Shown: positions 1-5,330 of the stretch, in pieces
Layout: each line of letters begins with the position of its first letter
How positions within the stretch are numbered: position 1 is the stretch's first letter
The notes under the pieces: model-generated
What the model saw: only the letters and a program-made list of their open reading frames with translations
What the model was told of the DNA's origin: nothing
Database searches by the model: none
Position numbers and translations under genes: made by a program
Assembly (NCBI GenBank): GCA_036796555.1
Contig: DAIRCS010000071.1
Coordinates: 1 to 16,017 of the forward strand
From: JAJXWB01 sp036796555
Lineage (GTDB): Bacteria > Pseudomonadota > Alphaproteobacteria > Rhizobiales > Beijerinckiaceae
DNA: 16,017 nt
Reading direction: 5' to 3'

Positions 1-2
1 CG

Positions 3-104
3 CGCCTCATCAGCCGCAGCGCCGTCGCCTTCTGGGCGCTGCTGTTCCTGTTCACCTTCTTCGCCGCGATCCTGATGCCCGACCTGGCGGCGACGCATTT
101 CTGA
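3..104 (+). CDS. C-terminal tail of a membrane protein (partial, 5' end outside window)
   Basis: An open frame enters from the left edge and ends at TGA 102-104, giving 33 residues. The visible part is one strongly hydrophobic segment (FWALLFLFTFFAAILMP) followed by a short polar tail, so it looks like the last transmembrane helix of an inner-membrane protein. Too little is visible to name a family. Its stop codon lies directly against the stop of the convergent hydrolase gene (TCA at 105-107), with no bases between. The frame is supported by the absence of stops and by GC-rich third positions. It could still be a chance frame, but the clean hydrophobic helix argues against that. Confidence 0.6.
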   Translation, partial: RLISRSAVAFWALLFLFTFFAAILMPDLAATHF

Positions 105-1046
105 TCACCGCCGCTCAAGCGCTTTCTTCATGAAATCGACGGACCGCATCGCCGAATAGCGGCCGATCGGCTGGTCCACCGCGAATTGGTAGACATGGCC
201 CTGCCGCGGCGTGAAACTCGCGTCGAAGAACAAGTCGTCGACAGGAACGCCGAGCTTGCGCAGGCGGCCAGCGAAAGCGCGCGACTGGTCCTCGAAATCG
301 TCGTCGTTGCCGGCGGTGATGAACGTCGGCGGAAAGGCATGCGTCGCATAGCGCGCGACCGAAAAGGTCGCGAATTTGCGATCGGCGCGGAAAGTGGACG
401 AACCCGCGTATCGGGCGAGCGGCCCGTCGAGTTGCGACGTGATCGGCCCCTTGAAACCCATGGTCGCGAGATCGTAAGCGCCGCAATAGAGCAGCGCGCC
501 TTTGAGGTCGTGCGCCGAAATCGACGGCGTCACGCCGACCTTGCGCGCATAGGCGCGCGATGTCGTCGCCGCCGCGACCTGCGCGGCGATCTGCGCGCCC
601 GCGGAATCGCCGGCGATGAACAGGCGCGCGGGATCGACATGCAGCCGCGCCGCCTCGCGCCGGAGATAGGCGAGCGCGTCGAAGGCCTGGCGCACGGGCG
701 TCGGATAGATCGCTTTCGGCGGCAGGCTGTAGTCCATCGCCGCCACCGCAAATCCGCCGGCGGCGAGCGCGGCGGCGTAGGGCGCCACATAATCCTTGCT
801 GCCGCCCGCCCAGCCGCCGCCGTGGATCCACAGCACCGTTGGCAGCGGACGGTCGATCCCCACGAGCGCCTTGGGCAAATAGAGATCGAGCCTGGCGTCC
901 TCCTCGGCGCCGTAGGGAATGTCGCGCTGGACCGCGACATTCGCCGGCGGCCTGGCCTCCGCGCCTTCGGCGGGCGGCGCGGCGGCGAAAACGATGAACG
1001 CGAGCGCGGCGAAGCATGCGCGCGCCAGGACGACGAGGCCGGTCAT
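105..1046 (-). CDS. Secreted alpha/beta hydrolase (carboxylesterase / hormone-sensitive-lipase type)
   Basis: This 313-residue protein starts with a probable signal peptide (hydrophobic residues 4-23, likely cleavage near AEG-A at 29-30), so it is probably periplasmic or exported. It has the marks of the esterase/lipase branch of alpha/beta hydrolases: the oxyanion-hole motif HGGGW at 75-79, the nucleophile elbow GDSAG at 146-150 with Ser148, a likely acid in NDDD at 247-250, and a late histidine, His284, in QGHVYQF. A carboxylic ester hydrolase activity follows from the family; the substrate is unknown. The start codon has no clear Shine-Dalgarno sequence, but it overlaps by ATGA the stop of a possible small ORF (1043-1204), so translation may be coupled. 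The gene ends tail-to-tail against the membrane protein at the left edge. Confidence 0.9.
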   Translation of the reverse strand: MTGLVVLARACFAALAFIVFAAAPPAEGAEARPPANVAVQRDIPYGAEEDARLDLYLPKALVGIDRPLPTVLWIHGGGWAGGSKDYVAPYAAALAAGGFAVAAMDYSLPPKAIYPTPVRQAFDALAYLRREAARLHVDPARLFIAGDSAGAQIAAQVAAATTSRAYARKVGVTPSISAHDLKGALLYCGAYDLATMGFKGPITSQLDGPLARYAGSSTFRADRKFATFSVARYATHAFPPTFITAGNDDDFEDQSRAFAGRLRKLGVPVDDLFFDASFTPRQGHVYQFAVDQPIGRYSAMRSVDFMKKALERR

Positions 1047-1204
1047 GACGTCAGGATGGACGCGCGCGAATCCGCAGGCAACCGGTCAATCATCGGCGCC
1101 GCTGCGGAAATCGCCGCTTCACGAACCGACCCCGGCGCATCGACGTCCGGACGCGCGGCCGCAGGCGCGAAACGAGATTTCGCTTGGTCGCGTCGCCCGC
1201 TCAT
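1043..1204 (-). CDS. Possible small protein, translationally coupled to the hydrolase
   Basis: A 53-residue frame (MSGRRDQAKS to ASILTS) starts at ATG 1204-1202. A plausible Shine-Dalgarno sequence (AAGGGA) lies about seven bases upstream. It ends with TGA 1045-1043, which overlaps the hydrolase ATG as ATGA. That arrangement, and the lack of a ribosome binding site of its own for the hydrolase, are the reasons for listing it. The product is basic at its N-terminus, alanine-rich, has no membrane segment and matches nothing I recognise. Third-position bias is weak compared with neighbouring genes. It may be a real leader ORF or only the open upstream region; I treat it as unproven. Confidence 0.33.
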   Translation of the reverse strand: MSGRRDQAKSRFAPAAARPDVDAPGSVREAAISAAAPMIDRLPADSRASILTS

Positions 1205-1256
1205 GCTGAAATCCCTTCGCCTCGCAAGCCGCGCGGGGCCAGCCTTGGGGGAAGCC

Positions 1257-1445
1257 ATGAAGAAGACCGTTGCGGTCGCGCTCGCTCTTGCGATTGGCGG
1301 CGCATTCCTGCTCGAAACCCCGGCTTACGCCGGCAAGGGCGCGACGACCAATTCCCAGGCCTTCTTCCGCAACGACGGAAAGAGGTCAAAGGAAAGCCAG
1401 GTTCCGCGCCGCCTGCGCACGAACAAGAAGCAGCAGACCCAATAG
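1257..1445 (+). CDS. Small cationic secreted peptide of unknown function
   Basis: This 62-residue protein begins at ATG 1257, just downstream of a purine-rich GGGGGAAG stretch (about 1247-1254) that serves as ribosome binding site. Residues 1-25 form a textbook signal peptide: MKK, a hydrophobic core, and an AYA cleavage site before Gly26. The mature part is only about 37 residues, has no cysteine, and carries ten Lys/Arg against one Asp and one Glu. It is rich in Gln, Asn, Ser and Thr and should be unstructured. I do not recognise the family. A role in binding an acidic surface (envelope polymer, nucleic acid) is conceivable but is only inference. A longer upstream frame exists, but it runs antisense through the hydrolase gene and is rejected. 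Confidence 0.72.
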   Translation: MKKTVAVALALAIGGAFLLETPAYAGKGATTNSQAFFRNDGKRSKESQVPRRLRTNKKQQTQ

Positions 1446-1475
1446 GTTCGCGCGGCGTGAAGGCGTCGGATCGTT

Positions 1476-1979
1476 TCACAGGCGCGCCGGCGCGTCCTTC
1501 CCGCATGTGAATTTCGTCGCCGCCTCGTCAGCGGCCGTTCGCGCGCGATCGTTTGCGCCGGGCCTGGCGCCGTCGACGATCGCGACGATGCAGGACGAAG
1601 CCGTTCCCTCGAGCTTGTAGACGACCAGCGCGCTGCGGAACGGCCCGCCGATCGCCTTGCCGATGTCGTAGCGCAGGATGGCGGCGAGCGGCTTGCCGCC
1701 GCTCCTGCGCCATTCGACCGTCGCTTTCGGAAAATAGAAGTCGCCGAGCTGCGTTTCGCCCCGCGCGCCCTTCGCGCCGAACGAGACGAAAGCGGCGTCC
1801 GCGCCGGAATTGATGTCGACCGCGATGCCGTCGGGCCCGTTGCAGCGGCGCGTCACGACGTCGTCTTCCGCGCCGGTCTTGCGACACGTCTCCCAATCGA
1901 ATTTCGTGTAGCTGCTCTCGGCCGCCGACGCCTGCGCCGCGAGCAGGCCGAACCCGACCAGAAAAACCGCCCCGCGCAT
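1476..1979 (-). CDS. Unknown secreted protein with four cysteines
   Basis: This is a 167-residue protein. I chose the ATG at 1979-1977 because a strong Shine-Dalgarno sequence, GGAGGGA (plus-strand 1983-1989), ends three bases upstream; two ATGs eight residues further upstream have none. Residues 1-18 form a signal peptide (cleavage after ASA, about residue 19). The mature chain has four cysteines (32, 46, 130, 159), enough for two disulfides, and looks like a compact beta-rich periplasmic domain (segments such as GIAVDIN, AAFVSFG, ALVVYKL and SCIVAIVD). I do not recognise a domain. It converges on the small cationic peptide gene, with 30 bases between the stops. Confidence 0.8.
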   Translation of the reverse strand: MRGAVFLVGFGLLAAQASAAESSYTKFDWETCRKTGAEDDVVTRRCNGPDGIAVDINSGADAAFVSFGAKGARGETQLGDFYFPKATVEWRRSGGKPLAAILRYDIGKAIGGPFRSALVVYKLEGTASSCIVAIVDGARPGANDRARTAADEAATKFTCGKDAPARL

Positions 1980-1982
1980 GCG

Positions 1983-1989
1983 TCCCTCC
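1983..1989 (-). promoter_or_regulatory. Ribosome binding site deciding the start of the four-cysteine secreted protein
   Basis: On the minus strand this reads GGAGGGA, followed by CGC and the ATG at 1979. It selects this start over the upstream pair of ATGs at 2003 and 2000, and places the hydrophobic signal-peptide core at the usual distance from the N-terminus. Confidence 0.7.
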
Positions 1990-2105
1990 ATCGCGCGCAT
2001 CATGATGGAGGCTTGTCGATAACGCGGTGCGCACGCGCACGCGGCCTTGCGATCCGGCGCGGCCCCCTGCCTTTTCCGCCCCTGCTTTGCGAGACCTTTG
2101 CGATA

Positions 2106-2229
2106 GGCGCCTCTCCCCTCCCCCTTGCGGGGAGGGGCCGGGGGTGGGGGCCGGCCGGGTTCAATCTCGCGAGATTTCCCGTGTGGCTACCCCCACCCTG
2201 CCCTCCCCGCAAGGGGGAGGGAGGGCGCC
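2106..2229. repeat. Large GC-rich palindromic element, copy 1 (intergenic)
   Basis: The element is bounded by GGCGCC at both ends (2106-2111 and 2224-2229). It holds two strong hairpins of the CCCTCCCC...GGGGAGGG type (about 2115-2137 and 2200-2223) and an inner pairing of GGGGGTGGG with CCCCCACCC, so it can fold as a cruciform. Bases 2114-2223 match 6556-6665 inside uvrC with no gap and about 100 of 110 identities (aligned by hand). It contains no stop codon in any forward frame and leaves one reverse frame fully open. It lies between the divergently placed ends of the four-cysteine protein gene (5' side) and the hotdog protein gene (3' side), and could act as a terminator for the latter. 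Confidence 0.9.
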
Positions 2230-2259
2230 CGAGGCGGTTTCATAGTTGCCGATAAGCGT

Positions 2260-3288
2260 TCACCCCGCGCGCGTGCGGATGAAGCCCGAGCCGCGGAATT
2301 CGAACACGAGTTCGCCGTTCTGGTTCACACCCGTATTGTGGTTGAACACCAGCCCCCAGCCGGGCTTCGACGTCGCGCGCTTGTCGATGATCTGTGTGGC
2401 GTAGGTCACGGTGTCGCCGACGAGCACGGGCTTGGCCCAGCGCAGATGCATGAAGCCCGGAGAGGGACCGCCCTGCGGCGTCTCGATGCCCTGCGCGCGC
2501 AGCTCCGCCTGCACGCGATCGCGCGTCGCCACCACGTTCTTCATCCACAGGCAGGCCGTCTGCCAGCCCGACGCCGCGAGCCGACCGAAATGCGTCCTGG
2601 CGGCCTCTTCCTCGTCGAGATGGAAGCGCTGCGGGTCGAACTGGCTCGCGAAATCGATGATGTTCTCTTTCGTGAACGTCTCCTTGCCGAGTTCGATATA
2701 GGCCCCCACCTGCAGGTCCTCGAGCCAGCCCGCGAACGGCCGCGCGCGCGCCTCGGCGGCGACGCGCGGCAGGGCGTGGGTCGGATGCGGAACCTTCGGC
2801 GCGGGCGGGGCGGCGGCGGCCTCCGCCAGCGCCCGCTGCGGATCGCGCGGCTCGATCAATTGCGTGTGCTTCTGCCGCGCGATCACGTCGCCCTTCTGGT
2901 TGAGCACGTCGATTTCCATCGAGACGAGCCCCATCTCCGGCCGGTTGCGCGAGACGCGCTTGTGCAGGATCGTGCGGCGCAAGGTGAGCCTGTCGCCCGG
3001 ACGCAGCGGCTTCTCCCAGCGCAATTCGTCGATGCCGGGCGCGCCGAGCGAGGCCGTGCGCGACAGCCACGTGTCGAAATTCAACCGCATCATCAGGCAG
3101 CACGTGTGCCAGCCCGACGCGCAGAGCCCGCCCAGCATGGAATGCCTGGCCGCTTCCTCGTCGAGATGGAAGGGCTGAGGATCGTAGGCGGCCGCGAAGC
3201 GGATGATCTCCTCTTTCGTGATCGCGTGATCGTCATGGAACTCGGCGACCGAGCCGGGAACGAAGTCTTCGTAGTAATATTCGGGCAT
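2260..3288 (-). CDS. Tandem MaoC-like double-hotdog protein (acyl dehydratase / enoyl-CoA hydratase family)
   Basis: This 342-residue protein is two homologous MaoC-type hotdog domains in one chain: about 1-150 and about 188-342, joined by an Ala/Pro-rich linker (152-185). Each carries the hydratase-like motif: YDPQPFHLDEEAA with Asp36 and His41, and FDPQRFHLDEEEA with Asp218 and His223. In (R)-specific enoyl-CoA hydratases this Asp/His pair is catalytic, so both halves may be active. The true acyl substrate cannot be told. Similar domains are often encoded as two separate genes of about 150 residues, so this looks like a fusion or internal duplication. The start ATG has an AGGAAG sequence just upstream. 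It diverges from the Crp/Fnr gene, with 97 bases between the starts. Confidence 0.85.
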   Translation of the reverse strand: MPEYYYEDFVPGSVAEFHDDHAITKEEIIRFAAAYDPQPFHLDEEAARHSMLGGLCASGWHTCCLMMRLNFDTWLSRTASLGAPGIDELRWEKPLRPGDRLTLRRTILHKRVSRNRPEMGLVSMEIDVLNQKGDVIARQKHTQLIEPRDPQRALAEAAAAPPAPKVPHPTHALPRVAAEARARPFAGWLEDLQVGAYIELGKETFTKENIIDFASQFDPQRFHLDEEEAARTHFGRLAASGWQTACLWMKNVVATRDRVQAELRAQGIETPQGGPSPGFMHLRWAKPVLVGDTVTYATQIIDKRATSKPGWGLVFNHNTGVNQNGELVFEFRGSGFIRTRAG

Positions 3289-3385
3289 GGGCTTCCTGGC
3301 GGCGCTTGCGGGCGGGCTTTTCGTCGATTAGCCCAAGGACGCGCGGCTGGAAACTCTCCAGTTCGGCGCATGGCGGGCATCAGGC

Positions 3386-4084
3386 ATGAGCGCAGCAGGC
3401 GTGGACAGAAATCCGCGCGGCGGAGAAGGCAGAAGCTGGATCGACGCCATGCCGGCGCTGGCGGCGCTCGAGCCGGAGGCGCGCGCGCTGGTCGCCGACC
3501 TCCAGCCTGTGGAGATTCCGGCCGGCCGCACGCTGTTTTCGCCGGGCGCGGCCTGCGCGGGCTTCGCCGTCGTATTGGCCGGCTCGGTGCGCGTCGGGCT
3601 CAATTCGGAATCCGGCCGCGCCCTCGTGCTCTACCGCGTCGGCCCGGACGAGGTCTGCGTACAGACGACGCTCTGCCTGATGGCGGGCCAGGACTATTCG
3701 GCCGAGGGCGTGACGGAGACGAAGGTCGCGCTCGTCATGATCCCGGCCGCACGTTTCGACGATCTCATGGCCGCGTCGAAAGTTTTCCGCACCTTCGTCT
3801 TCCAGCGTTTCGGCGCGCGTCTGCAGGACATCAGCAGGCTGCTCGAGACCGTCGCCTTCGCACGCGTCGAGGCGCGGCTCGCGCAGGTTCTGCTCGCGCG
3901 CGCCGACGCCGCCGGCCTCGTCGTCGCCACGCATCAGGCGCTGGCGGAGGAAGTCGGCACGGCGCGCGAGGTGGTGAGCCGCCAGCTCGATACGCTGGCG
4001 AAAGCCGGCCTTCTGCGCACGGCGCGCGGCGAAGTGACGCTGCTCGACCGTCCGGGCCTGGAAGCGCGGGCTTCGGTGACTTGA
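3386..4084 (+). CDS. Crp/Fnr-family transcriptional regulator
   Basis: The protein has 232 residues. Residues about 25-140 form the cyclic-nucleotide-binding-type beta-roll sensor domain (PAGRTLFSPGAACAGFAVVLAGSVRVG). A long dimerisation helix follows (about 137-172), then a winged helix-turn-helix (181-225) with the recognition stretch GTAREVVSRQL, typical of the family. Cysteines at 57, 91 and 97 are present, but not in the N-terminal spacing of an oxygen-sensing FNR cluster, so I do not call it FNR. The signal is unknown. The ATG at 3386 has only a weak ribosome binding site; an ATG at 3449 would remove 21 residues and still keep all domains. The DUF2892 gene follows 59 bases downstream, and this pairing suggests a small regulon. 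Confidence 0.88.
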   Translation: MSAAGVDRNPRGGEGRSWIDAMPALAALEPEARALVADLQPVEIPAGRTLFSPGAACAGFAVVLAGSVRVGLNSESGRALVLYRVGPDEVCVQTTLCLMAGQDYSAEGVTETKVALVMIPAARFDDLMAASKVFRTFVFQRFGARLQDISRLLETVAFARVEARLAQVLLARADAAGLVVATHQALAEEVGTAREVVSRQLDTLAKAGLLRTARGEVTLLDRPGLEARASVT

Positions 4085-4143
4085 TCACAGACGCCGGAAC
4101 GGCGCCGCCCTAGGGTCGACGCGGTTCATCAAGGAGAAAACCC

Positions 4144-4338
4144 ATGACCTTCAATGTCGGCGGCGTCGACCGCATCCTGCGCGTGATCGTCGGCCTGATC
4201 CTGATCTCGCTCGTCTTCGTCGGCCCGCAGACGCCCTGGGGCTGGATCGGCGCGATCCCGCTCGTCACCGGCCTGTTCCGCTTCTGCCCGGCCTATACGC
4301 TGCTCGGACTGAACACCTGCCCGATGAAGAAGGCCTGA
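4144..4338 (+). CDS. Small DUF2892 (YgaP-type) inner-membrane protein
   Basis: This 64-residue protein begins MTFNVGGVDRILRVIVG and matches the DUF2892 / YgaP transmembrane family: a short polar N-terminus, two hydrophobic helices (about 11-27 and 33-50, including WGWIGAIPLVTGLFRFCPAY) and a C-terminal CPMKKA. Two cysteines (the CPAY and CPMKK motifs) are usual in the family, which is often linked to rhodanese and sulfur handling; no rhodanese domain is attached here. A clean AAGGAG (4131-4136) lies seven bases before the ATG. The gene lies just downstream of the Crp/Fnr regulator and may be cotranscribed or controlled by it. A four-hairpin palindromic element begins right after its stop. Confidence 0.88.
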   Translation: MTFNVGGVDRILRVIVGLILISLVFVGPQTPWGWIGAIPLVTGLFRFCPAYTLLGLNTCPMKKA

Positions 4339-4344
4339 ACCTCT

Positions 4345-4480
4345 ACCTCCCCGCTTGCGGGGAGGTCGCATTGCGCAGCAATGCGGGTGGGGAGGCCGGG
4401 CGTTGGCGCGACCGCTGACAATCCCGACGGCCCCCACCCGTCGCCTGCGGCGACACCCTCCCCGCAAGCGGGGAGGGAGA
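4345..4480. repeat. Four-hairpin palindromic element between the DUF2892 gene and moaE
   Basis: The element starts with a perfect 10-bp stem and two-base loop, ACCTCCCCGC-TT-GCGGGGAGGT (4345-4366), and ends with the near-matching stem CCCTCCCCGC-AA-GCGGGGAGGG (4456-4477). Between them are CATTGC-GCA-GCAATG (4369-4383) and GTCGCC-TGC-GGCGAC (4440-4454), and the inner GGGTGGGG can pair with CCCCCACCC. The whole can fold as a cloverleaf. It lies between convergent genes, seven bases after the DUF2892 stop and a few bases from the moaE stop (4486-4488), so it probably ends transcription in both directions. It shares the CCTCCCCGC core with the 2106 and 6553 elements but has a different interior. 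Confidence 0.88.
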
Positions 4481-4485
4481 CGCCT

Positions 4486-4995
4486 CTACCCCCACCGCTC
4501 CGCCGCCGCGTCGTCGGCGTCCTTCGCCGCGACCCAGTCGCCGCTCGTCCCGTCGGTGCGATGCTCCTTCTTCCAGAAGGGCGCACGGGTCTTGAGGTAG
4601 TCCATGAGAAACTCGGCGGCCGCGAAGGCCGCCGCGCGATGCGCCGAGGCCGTGACGACGAGCACGATCTCCGCGCCTGGCGCGATTTTCCCGAAACGAT
4701 GGATCGCGGTCGCGCCCGTCAGCGGCCAGCGCGCGCAGGCCTCGTCGACGACGCGCGCGATCTCTTCCTCGGCCATGCCCGGATAATGTTCCAGCTCCAG
4801 CGCGGCCAGCGTCCCGCCCTCGTCGCGGCACAGGCCGACGAAGGTCACGACGGCGCCGACATCCGTGCGCCCTGCCGTCAGCGCCCGCGCTTCGGCGGCG
4901 GCGTCGAAGGGCGCCGACTGGACGCGGACCTTCCCTCTCCCGCGAAGCGGGGGAGGGTTAGGGAGGGGGTCTGCGGGTGCATCCATTTTCGACAT
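4486..4995 (-). CDS. moaE: Molybdopterin synthase catalytic subunit MoaE, with repeat-derived N-terminus
   Basis: MoaE is the large subunit of molybdopterin synthase. With thiocarboxylated MoaD it turns precursor Z (cPMP) into molybdopterin. The frame of 169 residues has the family core at about 23-169: RVQSAPFD, GAVVTFVGLCRD, LELEHYPGMAEEEI, IHRFGKIAPGE-like IHRFGKIAPGA, and DYLKTRAPFWKKE with the expected active-site lysines Lys135 and Lys142. Residues 9-22 (DPLPNPPPLRGRGK) are encoded by a palindromic repeat. No ATG or TTG, and no GTG before the second strand of the fold, follows the repeat, so translation must begin upstream, at ATG 4995 or 4986. Neither has a good ribosome binding site. 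It follows moaD in the operon, with a perfect 27-bp hairpin between. Confidence 0.9.
   Translation of the reverse strand: MSKMDAPADPLPNPPPLRGRGKVRVQSAPFDAAAEARALTAGRTDVGAVVTFVGLCRDEGGTLAALELEHYPGMAEEEIARVVDEACARWPLTGATAIHRFGKIAPGAEIVLVVTASAHRAAAFAAAEFLMDYLKTRAPFWKKEHRTDGTSGDWVAAKDADDAAAERWG
4931..4970. repeat. Palindromic element inside the 5' end of moaE
   Basis: The hairpin CCCTCTCCCGC-GAA-GCGGGGGAGGG (4933-4957, one mismatched pair) is followed by TTAGGGAGGGGGT. This is a common form of alphaproteobacterial GC-rich repeat. On the minus strand it is read in frame as LPNPPPLRGRG in the N-terminus of MoaE. The core MoaE sequence resumes at once after it. Confidence 0.82.
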
Positions 4996-5010
4996 TTCGC
5001 GTAAGCCTGA

Positions 5011-5077
5011 AGCCGGGACCGCCGGCCTCCGGCCGGCTCTTGCGACGCCTGCCGGCCGGAGGCCGGCGGTCCCGGCT
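5011..5077. repeat. Perfect 27-bp inverted repeat between moaD and moaE
   Basis: The left arm (5011-5037, beginning AGCCGGGACCGCCGGCC) and right arm (5051-5077) are exact reverse complements over 27 bases, with a 13-base spacer (5038-5050). The moaD stop codon (5078-5080) touches its right edge and the moaE ATG lies 15 bases past its left edge. In the mRNA it would be a very stable hairpin. A second copy with two arm mismatches lies at 11744-11809. Confidence 0.95.
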
Positions 5078-5329
5078 CTAGCCCCCCGTCATCGGCGGAA
5101 AGAAGGCGATTTCCCGCGCGCCCGCGATCGGCGCATCGTGCTTCACGTGCTTGCGGTCGACCGCCGCCCGGATCGCCTTGGCGTTCTCGAAGGCGTAGGC
5201 GTAATTCTCGCCGCGCGAAACCAGCCAGCCGATGAGATCGCCGACCGTACGCACGTCGACAGGCGGCGCGATCTCCTCGTCGGTGGCGCCGACGCGTTCG
5301 CGCACCCAGGCGAAATAGACGGCCTTCAC
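5078..5329 (-). CDS. moaD: Molybdopterin synthase sulfur-carrier subunit MoaD
   Basis: This 83-residue ubiquitin-like protein begins MKAVYFAWVRERVG and ends in the di-glycine FFPPMTGG. Its C-terminal glycine is adenylated by MoeB and then thiocarboxylated to give sulfur to MoaE. Length and ends are normal for the family. The start is GTG (5329-5327), supported by a strong GGAGG (plus-strand 5336-5340) six bases upstream. That site lies inside the last codons of pgsA, whose TGA ends one base before the GTG, so translation is probably coupled to pgsA. moaE follows, after the 27-bp inverted repeat. Confidence 0.94.
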   Translation of the reverse strand: MKAVYFAWVRERVGATDEEIAPPVDVRTVGDLIGWLVSRGENYAYAFENAKAIRAAVDRKHVKHDAPIAGAREIAFFPPMTGG

Positions 5330-5330
5330 G

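Noticed and set aside
186..1256. Upstream extension of the small secreted peptide gene to a 419-residue product
   Set aside because: The extension is antisense to the hydrolase; the ATG at 1257 has a ribosome binding site and begins a perfect signal peptide.
3386..4084. Naming the Crp/Fnr regulator as FNR, FixK or Dnr
   Set aside because: The cysteine pattern of FNR is missing, and the family branch cannot be settled by eye.
2125..4113. A 662-codon open frame on the plus strand across the hotdog gene and the Crp/Fnr gene
   Set aside because: It runs antisense through one clear gene and in another frame through a second; the product is Arg-rich and without recognisable domains.
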